DNA from: Eutrigla gurnardus
Lineage: Eukaryota; Chordata; Actinopteri; Perciformes; Triglidae
Direction: 5' to 3'
DNA length: 64,000 nt
Assembly (NCBI GenBank): GCA_963514095.1
Contig: OY741264.1
Span: 10,339,554 to 10,403,553, forward strand
Below, one piece after another: positions 37,301 through 49,810 of the stretch; within the stretch, counting starts at the first letter, position 1; each line of letters starts with the position of its first letter. A program made the translations under genes and the position numbers. Under the pieces are notes generated by a model. It saw only the letters and a program-made list of their open reading frames with translations, did no database searches and was not told the origin of the DNA.

Positions 37301-39489
37301 GTACTGTCTTCTGTTCGCCGTGCGACGATGCAATTTGTTTCTAAACAAAATACATTTCAGTTTTTTTATTTTAAAAACAGACCAAGAGACAGGATAATTA
37401 CAATGACACCATAAAAATGGGAAAAGACAAAGGAAGGGGGTAAAACATGAGCATAAAAATAAGTTGTTTACTCAGTTATTTGAGTCCACTTCACCTTACT
37501 TATTATAATTATTATAATATAAACTTATTATATCCATCCATACTGTATGTTCAAATGTAAAAATAGTTTGGTTGAAAAAATCACATTAATGTACTGCTAA
37601 TTTTAAAAAGTTAAGGTTTCAAAAAGGTTGTAACACCACACATGTGAGGAAGCTTTTTATCTACATAAGGAAACATTTTTCAATGTATCCACTTACATTG
37701 TGTCAAATTAAAAATACATTTTATTTAAGGAAGCCTTTCTAAACACACATTATAAAAAAGGCAAATACAGTTGAAACAGGCCTTAATCAAAGTGTCTATG
37801 GGTCTAAATCTATCCATACATGGGATGAGGGAAAGGGAACTCTAGTCGTTTGGCTGTCTGATACTATATAAAGGGGATTTAAGGAGACAACTTAACATGC
37901 AAGAGATGCAGCTAATTTCCCTCGTTTAGGCTCCTTCGACTTTAATCCGCTAATCGGTCTTTTGAATAGTTTCCAATTCAAAGCGGTACATTCAGGACGT
38001 TATCATTCACAGAAAAGTTTCTCATTGTCTTTCTTGTCAAAAGGCAGGTTTTTTTCATTCAACTTTTTTATTCAGACCCTTTGGCACATCCTGGCCTATC
38101 TTCATGCCAGAATTGCAAAGGTCAGTGTGAATTAGATGTCACATTCTTTTCCATACCAAGAGGGCTGCGATTTACAACTTTTACCCATTGTCTGTGCACT
38201 TGACGTTCCATCCCTGCGAGGTTGCGCTCCGCTGACAGATTGCTCTGGGAGATTACAATCTCTCTCGGACCTGTTGAAAATCGGTTGGCTTGCGCGACGT
38301 ACAATATAGCGGGATTGTAATCATGGTGAAGAATTGATAAATATTACAGAAAAGACAGCATCTTGTCGTGACAGCCGTGCAGCGCATTAGAGTGCTCCAT
38401 CACATAGTGAGCCAGGGGCCGGCAGACAGGCCAGAGAGGAATGCTAATGAGCTGTGTGGTTTGGAGGTCTGTTGTTTGGGCCCCCGAGAGCCCGTAGAGA
38501 CCGGGCCGTCTGAAAACAATCTATTCTCGCTATGAACCTCGATGAACTACATATTGATTAGTGTAAAGTTCAACTAATAATAGATCTGCACTTCTATTTT
38601 TGTCTCACCATTAACCACACAGATTTTTATTTCGGGGAGTTGAATAACTTTCTCGTCTCTTTCTCCAGTGTTGTCCAAGAGCCGAGTGTTCTCTGATATA
38701 TAGTGTCACAGATTTTCCAAGTATCACCCAGAGGTCTAACAATAAATATTTAATGCTATAACATGTTCCGAAACTTTTCATGGTTTCAGATCAGAATGAC
38801 ATCTATTAAACATTAGAAGTTCCATTGGCCGCATTAAAAGTGAATATTAACTGACGGTGTCCAGTTTTATACGCACTTCCATTCATTTTGTGATTAATTC
38901 ATCACAGTCGGGGCCCGAAAAGATTTCCACCTAGAAATGCTGGTTGAATATATAAGTTTTGATATATTTTGAAGCTGCTTTGTTGTACTGTAACAATGAC
39001 TTTCAATCGCATGTGAGTAACAGCATATCCAGGGTTAATTCTTGTTTCTTTCCTTTTTTTTGCCACCAATATGGCATTTCCTGTAAAAGGAGACTCGAGC
39101 ATTAATAGACAACATTAGTTCCGGACTGGCACTGGAGAGTTTTCTATCTCAAATCACACACCAGAAATTGTCCTCTGAGCAAATTGACTGAAGCTTTTAA
39201 AGGAAACTATCAGCGGTGTAAGAAAACTCAAAACTTTTGTGGGATCCAAATTGATGTATGTTCTACAAAGAAATAGACTTAGTCCTGGCTCAGTTTAAAG
39301 TTAATCATCTTTTTCTGACTATTCAGCGCCACAATTAGGAGCTCACATCTAACAATAATGAAGAAATGTTTCACTATGCAAACCCACTAGCCAACCAACC
39401 GTTTCCTAAAGACATGCTGAACTTTTTTCACTTTTCCGTTGAGCTTTCCCCCTCTCCATGGTAACCGTATCGCCCTCTCTTCGTTCCAG
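37301..39489 (+). other. gpc6: gpc6 intron 5
   Basis: A 2.2-kb intron from gtactg to cgttccag. The part 37440-37800 is AT-rich and featureless. The part 38090-38560 is richer in GC, without simple repeats or transposon text, and contains homeobox-like TAAT words and a near-octamer; it is the best candidate in this intron for a conserved regulatory element. I see no gene. Confidence 0.9.
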
Positions 39490-39633
39490 GTCTTTCAAGG
39501 GTGCGGCCAGCCAAAGCCACAAGGACTAGGCAGGTCTGCACGTGGCATCTCAGATGTGTTCAGTGCTCGCTTCAGGCCGTACACTCCTCAAGAGAGGCCA
39601 ACCTCAGCAGCTGGAACAAGCCTGGAAAGACTG
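39490..39633 (+). CDS. gpc6: glypican-6 exon 6 (furin-site loop)
   Basis: Forty-eight codons, phase 0 on both sides, between cgttccag and gtacgt (visible residues 230-277). It begins VFQGCGQPKPQGLGRSARGI and continues with FSARFRPYTPQERPTSAAGT to SLERL. One core cysteine (QGCGQ) is present. RSAR fits the R-x-x-R consensus of proprotein convertases and lies where glypicans are cleaved into two disulfide-linked chains. FRPY.P.ERPT.AAGTSL.RL is a family hallmark. Human glypican-6 has an RSARS stretch at the same place, so the site is conserved. Confidence 0.97.
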
Positions 39634-40814
39634 GTACGTACAGAGACAACATAACTCAAAGCTCAAACTGCAATTTGACAGTGGATCAAGAAATTAATGA
39701 ATACTTAAATAAAATAGAACATTCAATCTTTAAGGTCATTTTGTTTTCTTCATTTATGGTGATGAATCTCGAGAAGAACAAGGATAATTATCCTATTCAA
39801 CAGGATATAAGAGAGACATTTAACGGGGATTCTTAGAGAGACATAACTGCAAAGTAGAAGTTATTTTATGTCAGTAAGAGAATGTATGTAGCTTTTATGA
39901 GAAAACCAATACACTCCTTAAATATATGAACAATCGTTGGGTTTTTACTTCAAAACCTAATTAAGTCTAAAGCAGCCAATTAATGATTGTTTTATTGAAG
40001 GACCCTTTATTATACCAGAAAATTATGCTCAGCACTCTTTGTTTCTCAATCTGTATTTTAGCAGCTCAGGTGATTTTTTATAACTTTATAAAAGTTTATT
40101 GATGGTGGCGGCAGACTGAGCTTTAGGCCAATGTACCATAGGCCCTCAACGATTTGAAGAACATTGTAGATGTTAATCCATGTAGGTTCTGTGATTGTTC
40201 CACCGCACTTTGCTCAGAGTTCAAATATTTGTGTCTCTTATGCAATGAACAAATGAACACTCTTTGCATTAACCTTTTTTGGCATATTGTTTCAGATATA
40301 TTCCTCAGTGTGTGTATGCAGCAGGAAAAGAGCCATTAGAAGTGATTACCAAATGTAGTTGATCACAATAAAAGAGACCCTTGTCTTATCCCAGACGTAC
40401 CGTTCTCAAAATCAGTCTTGAGGAGGCTAAAACAGATTCAACATCCACCCACCAAACTCAGGATAATGGCAAATCCCCCCCAAAAAACAGGAATTGAGGC
40501 TGTATAAAGATCCATTTCACCACCCAATTGCCAGAGACTCAATGAGTCGGCGACTGTCTGTGTCGATCTCCATTATATAGCAACACTGAGCAACACCTCA
40601 ACTTGACACGGTGTTGAATCCAACCCCACAACCCAAACCTCTGATCTCCGTAGCCTACAAGCACCCTCAAACTGTGCATATTTTCCCCTTTTACAATAAA
40701 ATATATGGTGCTGTGATATCTCCAGGTGCTAAACAGTGATTAACACATGCCACATTATAATTTAATACGTCATAATGTAATTGTAATAATAAATACCATC
40801 ATATACATGTTAAT

Positions 40815-41560
40815 CTTAATTATAAAGCACCCTTCATGTACAGACGGCAGGACAAAGTTCTCTACAATTCAGCAACGAAACCACCAAAAATAAGTTAATA
40901 ATCATACCACACATAACAAAGAGGAATGAGGAAAATAAGTGTTATTATCTAAGAAGTACAGAAAAATCATAAAAGATAAAAAATAGCAAGTAATTGGCAA
41001 TATTAAAACGATGTGTTTTGAGTTGTCATTTCAATATTAGACTTGCTGACTCAGTGGACAGTTTTAAAGGCAGAATGTTCCATATTTTGTGGGCTTGGGT
41101 TTTTTGTGTTGACCTTGGGAACAGTTAACAGATCAACTGGAGGATCTCAGAGTTTGTGGAGGATCATAAAGCGATAGGAAGTCTGTGATGTTAAAGGGGG
41201 GCGAGGCAATTTAGTGCCTTAAAAACTAAGAGAAAGACTTTAAAATCCATTCTAAAAGATGCAGGGAGCCACTGTAGGTTGCATAAAACCCTGGCAGCAG
41301 CACCCTGAATAGAACGGCTGCTTTTTGTAGACAAAAGCGTTGACGGTAGTCTAGGCGGCTAAAAAACAAAAGCACAAACAAGATTTTCTGCAGCAAGTAG
41401 AGGCTTGACATTCGCTGTATTACGCAAATCATTAAAGTGAATGATTTGTCAATGAATTTAAATGAGCTTTGAAATTGAGGTCAGAATCCACAACAACAGG
41501 GTTTCTTACTTGTGGTCGTGTCTGCAAACGTCTGTGATATAAACAGAGACCATAAGTTAT
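40815..41560 (-). repeat. fish retroelement-like dispersed repeat
   Basis: The block starts with ttataaagcacccttcatgt, a common fish repeat start ('tttatatagcacctttcata'). Further on it contains tgccttaaaaactaagagaa, aaaatccattctaaaagatg, gggagccactg and ggcagcagcaccctgaat, in the order seen in a widespread interspersed fish element. It has no intact coding frame. The family (probably LINE-related) and the orientation are uncertain. Confidence 0.55.
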
Positions 41561-42065
41561 GTCCAGTATGAAATTTCAACTTTATCTTACACTGTACTTT
41601 TAATAATTACCTTTAATTGTCCCTTTTAGAAATGTGGTATGTTGTACAACTCTAGTGTTTAAGAATAAGTCACGCTGAAAGTGGAATTACAACAAGTCAG
41701 GCTATGGATTGGAAATTGATAAACCATATTTTCTTATGTCACTAATTTATCCTTTGACCAAACCATTTAACATATGCTTATTTATGTAATCCTCTGTCCA
41801 ATTGGCAAACCAATTTATTAAATACATTATCATCCTTCTGAATAAAAGGCACAGTTGATAATCTGCTGTACAAGTTGTTTGACAGGATTAAAATGGAAAA
41901 TGTGCAGGAGCAAAGAAGCAGATTAATAGCTGCAGAGTGTACTGTATTGCTCTTTGTAAGCAGTCTATACTCTCCAAACTCGGGCTGCAATAGTAAGATA
42001 TAACACGTTGTGTGCACTACAGCGGCTCTGTGAAACATGGCATGCTTTTTATTAAAAAAAAAAAA

Positions 42066-42084
42066 ATATATATATATATATATA
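42066..42084. repeat. poly-A plus (AT)n tract
   Basis: A run of 13 A (42054-42066) followed by AT dinucleotides. Confidence 0.9.
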
Positions 42085-42690
42085 ACCAAAACCCTCATCT
42101 TTGCTTCATAAAATACACCACAAAAACTGTGAACATCGAAGACAAAAACTAATTTAGAAAGATATCCCACTGTCTTTAGTAATTAGCCTGCTCTGGGAAC
42201 AACTTGAGAGAATAAAAGGATCCTAAGAATGTGGGTTGAGTTGCTCAGTAAGACTTTTTGTTTTCCTCTGTATCTGCATTTCCTTGTCTAAATGTATGAA
42301 GCAGGTACAGTCCTGAAATATAATATATAAGCATTAAATAATTCTGTATATTTTGCAAAACTGAGTTGATTTCATTGAATGACATATAACTACTGCTGTT
42401 TGTAACTACTGTTTGTCCCGAACTTTGCATTGATCAGATTTGATGGGAGCAAGATTTTAAAACTCATTTCACAGTAGAAAAATTCATTGTGGATAAGAAA
42501 AGCTGTGAGATATTAAATATCTCAGTGAGATGAGGCTGGTGGATGGAATACTTCAGGAGCACCATTTATCATTTAACTTTTTTGCTTCACAAACTAATAG
42601 ACATTCTTTTGGTCCTCTTCTCTCGCTGTCTCTCGATTTCCTCGATGTCCAATTAAATCTCTCTCTTCTTCATTTCCCTGCTGCTCCCAG

Positions 42691-42720
42691 AGGCTTGTGT
42701 GGAGGACAATGCAACACAGC
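42691..42720 (+). other. gpc6: candidate 30-nt cassette microexon in intron 6
   Basis: A long polypyrimidine tract (about 42655-42687) ends in gctgctcccag; after 30 nt comes a good donor, agc|gtaagc. Intron 6 is phase 0, and these 30 nt read as ten codons without a stop (RLVWRTMQHS), so inclusion would insert ten residues between SLERL of exon 6 and VIDIKEKL of exon 7. That is a surface linker after the furin site. I know of no such exon in the family. It is an inference from splice signals only and could be a pseudo-exon. Confidence 0.3.
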
Positions 42721-43457
42721 GTAAGCCTTCATTTCGCCTCTTACTTTCAAGTCATCTGTCTTGTGGTGTTGTCGTCAACTTGCCGTAGAGCTCCGCTTCT
42801 TTACATTATTCAAAGTTCATATCGATTGCTTGTTTGTGAAATGGCTTCTTCTTCTTTTCTTCTTTGGTTGAGTTGTTTTGGGTGTTTTATAGTCTGGAAC
42901 TGAACTGAAGCTGCTGAGGTCAATATTTATCATCTCTATGTTTCTTCTTTTGTCCAACATCATTTTGCTCTTGCGGCGTGGTGCTTCCGTGGCTGTTATT
43001 GCCTTACAGTGTGAAGGTTGTGACTTTGTTCCTGTTTCAATTAACATTTTCTCTTTGGGTTTCCTCCAAGTTTTTCCCCGCCATTCAAACACACGCAGCT
43101 CAGGTTGATTGACATCAAATAATTTGCCCATAGGTGCGTTCTGCACAACGTTTAAACCTGTGATGACCTAGCGCATGTTTCCATGCTGTTTTCCCCCGGT
43201 GCACTCTGGGTAAGCTTGTGCACCTGCTGTGATGGAAAGAGAGAGAGAGAAAGATAGAGAGTGTGAGCTCTTGCCTTTGCATGGAGTCGTGCATGAATGA
43301 TTGTTAATTGTTAATCACTAATATGGGAATCTCAAGGATTTCGTTCAGTGGGGATTTTTTAATCATATCTTTACTAATGTGTTTTGATGTCTAGCACTGA
43401 AGCAGCGTAATGTTGAACATGCACTATTAACAACCGAAGATGCACTCAAACAACAAC

Positions 43458-43507
43458 AAAAAACGTAAACATAGGGGTTGTCTCCAATCCCTATGTTTAC
43501 GTTTTTT
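43458..43507. repeat. perfect 19-bp-arm hairpin
   Basis: The arms aaaaaacgtaaacataggg (43458-43476) and ccctatgtttacgtttttt (43489-43507) are exact inverted copies with a 12-base loop. No transposon signature or flanking duplication was seen. Confidence 0.92.
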
Positions 43508-46500
43508 TCTTCACAGTGAAGGAGTGTCAGGACAAATACCACCAAGACCAGCTGTCACATCCTACATGTAGTCTACGTGTTGCATCCTTCCCTTCAGTGC
43601 TTTTTACTTCAGTGGATATTGCGTAACATAGCAACCAGACACAACCCAATCGTCTTAGCCGGAAAAAACCCACTGCATCTCATTGCCCTTTATGGGTTCT
43701 GTATGTTGCCTAACAATACAGCTTATGTATATATAGCAAATATATGTCACGCTGTTGAGCTAATCATCACTGCAAGGCAAGTTCCACCGCAAGACCTAAT
43801 AATTGCTTGTATATGTCAAAAGACCTTTTGCACCATACAGTTAATCTATCAAACAATATGCCAACAATCCGTTTCTTTGTAAAGTAAAGTGCAACGTCAG
43901 TTATTTAATAATAGACATTGAAATACATTCGGAATAATTGACATGATTGCTTGATCGCTTGTCAACATTTTCTTCACACTCATAAATGTACATGTACGAC
44001 TCGTAATGACATGTTTGGTACAGGATCATGCTCCTAAGACTGTACCACATACTGGTGATTTATAGTAGTATTTAAAGTCTACAAACCTCGTACACAGAAG
44101 GTTTGCTAAGGCAGAAGCTAATTACATAGTCGGTGACTGGGACCAATTTCTGCACACATGTTCAGTGGCAGGATTTGTCAGAGATCATCCACTTTGACAA
44201 AAACACATTGAATGGCTCAGGCAGAGAGGCGAGGAGCTGGAGGTGTTGTAAATATGACAACGTGATTACCGTTGAGCCTTGAGGTTTATGATTGACTGTA
44301 AAGCTCTCAGTCCTCATTGCCCCTGGTTGTGTTTTACTCTCAAATATAATCTATTTGCAGCATGTCTCCGTCTGGTTTCAGGTTATGCGTGCTAATGTAT
44401 CGCTAACATCCCGGCCTGTCATCTGCATCTCAGATCACAACTGAAATAGATGCAAGTGCTTACAGATGTCTAATCCTCTTCCTTTCCTAGCTCACTGCTA
44501 AACGATTTAAAACTGTAGCTGACTTTTTGCTTCATCTAGACAGAGTGTGCTGGTACATAGCTAGTGCTGATTTAAACAATGGAGTCTGATGTGATGTGCT
44601 TTGATTTATGATTGGGTGTATACTGCTTTGTCCATGATTCTTAATTTACTTGAGATTACTGGACTATTCCCCCATTAATCTGAATCCTAATTAACTGCAT
44701 GATACTGTATAATGTGTATTAATGGTAGGCCCCACAGTGTTTACAGAGAAATCTGTCTGGGACTCAATGACCTTTTCCCTCTAATGCAAAGGAGTGTCTC
44801 AGAGTTAGAGAGGGATGTTCCGCTGTCCCTCTTTACGGCACCAGAGATTCATTCTTTCTGATAGTTTGCTTGCATATATCTTATCATTTTGTTGCGTACT
44901 CACTTGTTGAAAGAAATCATGAAATTGATGGGGGCTCAAAGAGGCCAACCCCAAGCCTGCTAAATCTGAAATCTTTACATAACTTCACTACCAACTGGAT
45001 GTATAACATTGTACACTATTGTTGCTGTGCTGAAATGTGTAGAGTGGTACGACCCGGCGGCCCACTACTGCTGGTCCACACTGACATGGATTGCCATGAA
45101 ATACTCTGCAATTACATGCCAATCGGGTAAGATAAGATGATGAACGTGTTGAACATAATGGCTGTTAAGTATCAGCACCATTTTGCTGCTAACATGGCTA
45201 TAGACATTTAGCCACGTTCTACAAAACACCACCATTCATTTAAAGACACCGATGAATATGCGTCATTGATAGGAAGAAACCAAAATCCTCCCTCAGTTCA
45301 TGTCTTCATTCACTGATAGTGCTCTCGTATCGGAGCATATCTCCCAGCCTGCGTTCCATGTTCACGTTTATATTCTGAGGGTGTTTTGCGACATAATTCC
45401 ACACCTAACGTTTATATCCTTCATTTATTTTTCCTATGATAAGCAGATGTCTGATGACATAAATCTGACAGAAATTACTTACATCAAACATAAACGAACA
45501 TCACTGTCAGTTTCTCATTACACAAGTGCTTGCAGAAAAAAAAGAAAAATGATGAATGTCCTGAGTAGAATCCATTATTGATTCCTTTGACAGATTTCTA
45601 AATACTTAGAGCCTCTCTAATGGGTTGTTTGTTGTTGAGCATTGTTGAAATGGGCATGCAGTTGGGAAAAAAATAAATCACTCATTAACAGTGGTCAGGC
45701 CTTTCTCCACGCTCCATTTCACGCTGTTTGAGCAGCGCACCAAGGCCAAGAAACGATCTGGAAACGACCATTTTCTCAGGAAGTGTAAAATAAATGTTCA
45801 GCGTTTTATTCCTTCAATCAATCACAGCAATCCAGTGTTGATGGGCACCACCAATACTTAAGTGTGTATCCGTTATTGTAGCCACGCTATACTGAGAGGA
45901 CTAAAGAGTTTTATGGAGATTTAGGGAGGACGCTGGGAATTTAAATGCATGAGAAGAAACCCAGAGCCGAACATCCCTCAGCTTCTGAATGGGAGTCGAA
46001 ATCTGAAAGTTTATTACCACCAGAGAAGTCAGTCATTGAGAAGTCGCTCTGCCCAATGCAATTGCACAACTGCCAATTATGACCGATGGTAACATGGCCA
46101 AATTGGTCAAATCCACGAGTCGTGCCATTAAATGGATCCAGATACAAATTGTGCCACATACTGCCAATCGGTTCTCTACAGTTTTTCTCTTTGATGGCCA
46201 CAATTTCTGCCACAACACCCGTTAATCACAGCGGCATGCAAATGCAGTATATTAGGCATGCTGAGCTAATGTTTGAGCAGCAGTAACAACCACAGGGTCT
46301 AAGTGCTGCTGGGGTTTCTAAACTCTACATAACTTCCCTTAAAAAAATCAGGGGGGGATATTGTATGTGGTGTCACAAGTTGAAGATATTTTTTAATATA
46401 ATGTGGCTGTTAGACAATGGAGGAGTTCCCCCTGAGTACTCATGATGTTATGTGTGCTGTGTTGTTTGTAATAATTTATCTTCTACTTAACTGATTCCAA

Positions 46501-47563
46501 ATCAGTGTGTGTTCCTCTTTTGCTCGATATACTGTTTCTGCCTGCATCGTAAATCTGCTGTTGACGCTGACTTTGTTATTATTGTCCAAGATGTTCACAA
46601 CTGTTTCAGATAGGGAGGATAGGGAATTTACAGGCTTTGACTTGAAGTGCCAGAGATTGATGTTGTGCCCCAGCTCCATCAACACAACCATTTTGTGGCG
46701 GCCATGGAACGGAGGAAAACATGCTGCCAAGGTTTTGTACATTCAATGTTCCCACACAGAAGTGACTGTTCAGTGTAAAGTCAATTTCAAATTGAGCAAG
46801 GGGAACATACAATCTTTCCAGCACTTCTAGGCTGCTGGGTTATTTTAACTCTCCATTTGATGCCTATTGATGACACGCTTATAATAGAGGGATGGCGTGA
46901 ACTGGGCTGTCTCACGTTTCACCTCCATGGCTTAATAGAGGGCGATGAATCCGTCTGTCCAGAAGGTGATTCTGTCTGTCAAAAAAGATTGAAATCTGAC
47001 AGAGACTGATGGGTAATCAGTCGGGCTCACTCAACAGTGACCTGTCTGAATTAGGATTAATATACATGGACAGGCGCAACAGATGAATGTGGCCACCTAA
47101 CTTTCCAGTGTTTAAACTCCATCACTTTACTTATCATTACATCCATGCTTCCCCACTTTAGTTCCTCGCTGTTCATTTGGGGTACTTTGCCTTTGGTTTT
47201 TCTCCCTCCCTTTATTAAGCAATATTCTTGATAGTACTTTCATGCTTTCCTAAATTAGCACTGCACACAGCGAGTGATGCATCTTGCAGTAAATTGTTCT
47301 TCATGGTTAGTTTATGATATTGGGGATTGTGATGCTCCAATCTCTCACAAAAACACATCATTGAGCGAAAGTGTAGCTTGAACAGAAAACCAACTCGCAG
47401 CATTCTGTGTCAGTGTCTGTTTCTGCTGAAAGAGAAAAAAATAGGGCTAGATGTCTTTTGTGGTAGACAGTTGCTTGGAAGGTGTGCTCAGTATATTTTA
47501 TGTTGCAGGTGGAGGTAAAGAACAGAGATGTTTTGTTGTTTGGTAGTTTCCTGTTCTTTTGCC

Positions 47564-47574
47564 TGGTTTCTAGG

Positions 47575-47639
<65 letters not shown>

Positions 47640-47649
47640 CTAGAAACCA
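47564..47649. repeat. AT array inside a perfect inverted repeat
   Basis: The arm tggtttctaggtt (47564-47576) and its exact inverse aacctagaaacca (47637-47649) enclose about 60 bp of alternating TA. The whole 86-bp unit is therefore one nearly perfect palindrome able to extrude as a cruciform. Confidence 0.93.
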
Positions 47650-49244
47650 TAGTTTATATTTTTGCCTTAATTGCAGGCTGCTGCCATTTGCACTTGAATT
47701 AAAAGAGTACGGTGCTGCTTTTGCAGTTCAATTTTAATTTTGTTGTTGTTTGTTGTTTGAATAATTAATAAAAAAAAATAATAATATGGCAACCAGGGAC
47801 AGGCCCTGGAGAGATGCCATTACAGAATTTCTTTTGCCCCCCTAAAGTATTATGAAGGGCAAAACATATTTCCTTTGTATCTTGTGTATACATATATACT
47901 ATCAGTTAATTAAAATACTGCTGCATGTAGATTACCTCAGTGTGACAGTGTGCACTGCTGGCCTGGAGACAGGTCTGTTTAATTAACCAATCACTAATCT
48001 GTCATTTAGCAGTAAGTGAAAGTCTTTCTTGTAAAATCACCAACACTCCGGAGGTAATAATCTTTGTTGTCATTATTAATACATTTCCTCGAAGAAAAGC
48101 TGAACCTGCACACAGTCTTGGCAGCACATTGTCTTCAATTCCAGTGCAAATGGGAGTAACTTCCCATCTCAAAGCTAAATTCGGGCCCAAACTGCTGCAC
48201 CGAACCTGGCTGCTCTGCCTTCTGCACAGCTTGTCAGTAGACCCTGCCAGAAAGCCACAGCATGTACTGGAATCTGCCTCAGCTCTTACCTCACTGCTCA
48301 TCAGAAGGCAGTTTAGCCCACCACCGTTTCCCCTGACAATGTGTGGTTAGTGCGCCTGCCTTAAGGTAGAAGGTGTTTACCTTGCTTTAACACGCAGAGC
48401 CGTTTGAGCTAAACTCTTCTATGTGGGTCGGCAGGCAAGCTGAAATGAACCACAGTGTGTCCGAGGAAATCCTATTAAGTGCATTATTCAAAGCACTGAA
48501 TCGCAAAAAGCAGGGTCCATTGTGTTTGGGGTAAACTAACCCAATTGCTGTGAGCATAACGAGGAACTGACCATTTTGTGCTGCTTCCGTTTGGACGGTT
48601 TCCTAATTTTTTAGAATATGTCTTAAGGACGCTTTTTATGGTTGAAATCCCTCAGTGTAAAGAGACTGGTCCGAAACACAATACCATTAAGTAGCTCCTG
48701 TTGTTGTCCATGTGACCTAGAAATTGGGATCCTGCAGTCTATCCCTGCCTATTTATTAAGATTACATAACTCTAAAGATTGATCAATGCAGACATATCTT
48801 TCCAGCAGTGCAACAGTATGATCTCCATTCATGTGGTGTTTCTGCTTTGGTTCCGATACTGATGCTAGAACAGTGTCCACGTGTGTCTCCCTGTTTTGCA
48901 TTTGGTTTGGTGGTGAGTTATAGAGGATTTGTTTCTTATGTGGTGTGTTGATGTTTGGGCTGGAAACTAAGAACAAATTACACTCAATACTGTTATTTTT
49001 GTGCCTATAACCAGCCCAGGGTCAGTCATTACTGATGTCATCGCCACTCTAAATTATTCATTTCCATTCCTGCTTATTACTGTTGTGTTGATGAAGGGGT
49101 CTGTTCAAGTATGCAGTTAAGTATGCAATCAATTTAACGCCTAACACATGAATACGTTTGCATTTTTGACATTTAAAGTCTCTTGACTCACTTAATGACT
49201 ATCAAATGTATGTATTCAATTATATTTTTTCCCATTAATTAGAT

Positions 49245-49270
49245 GTATATATATATATATATATATATAT
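49245..49270. repeat. (TA)n microsatellite
   Basis: About 26 bp of alternating TA. Confidence 0.92.
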
Positions 49271-49728
49271 GTTTATACATACATGATGCTTTACTATAAT
49301 ACTATAACCAACTTCTTTATGAAGTTGCTTTACCTTACAGAGAAGCATCTGTTTACGAAGCCTTTTCCCCCAGACGGTGTGTTTATCCTTGGGATGGGAC
49401 ACAAAGCCAACTGTGTATGAAACTTCCATCTGTGCTTACATTAGTCAGGTCACGGTTTGCTTAGCATGAATGCGCTGTACTAAAACTGCCTAGCATCCTT
49501 ATAACTTGAGGTCCAATTTTACTGCTTTATAGTAAAATGAATTCAGTTGTGGCCAATGGGAAAAGTAATCACACTTGATGAAAAACAAATATAAATGATT
49601 AAGTTTTAGCTAGCATCTTCTAGGCAGATGTAATGAAGAATTACTTTTTTTATTAATTTGTACTTTGATATCTGTGGTTTTCTATTGGAGCATTGATGAC
49701 ATGGCTGAAATAAGATGTCTTCCAAGAT

Positions 49729-49730
<2 letters not shown>

Positions 49731-49810
<80 letters not shown>
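49731..49810. repeat. (TG)35(AG)5 compound microsatellite
   Basis: Seventy uninterrupted bases of TG followed by five AG units. The Cys-Val open frame across it is an artefact. Confidence 0.97.

Noticed and set aside
43363..43545. MicroRNA precursor at the 43458 hairpin
   Set aside because: The stem is only 19 bp with a 12-base loop and A/T-run ends, shorter than a normal precursor. It is kept as a structural finding only.
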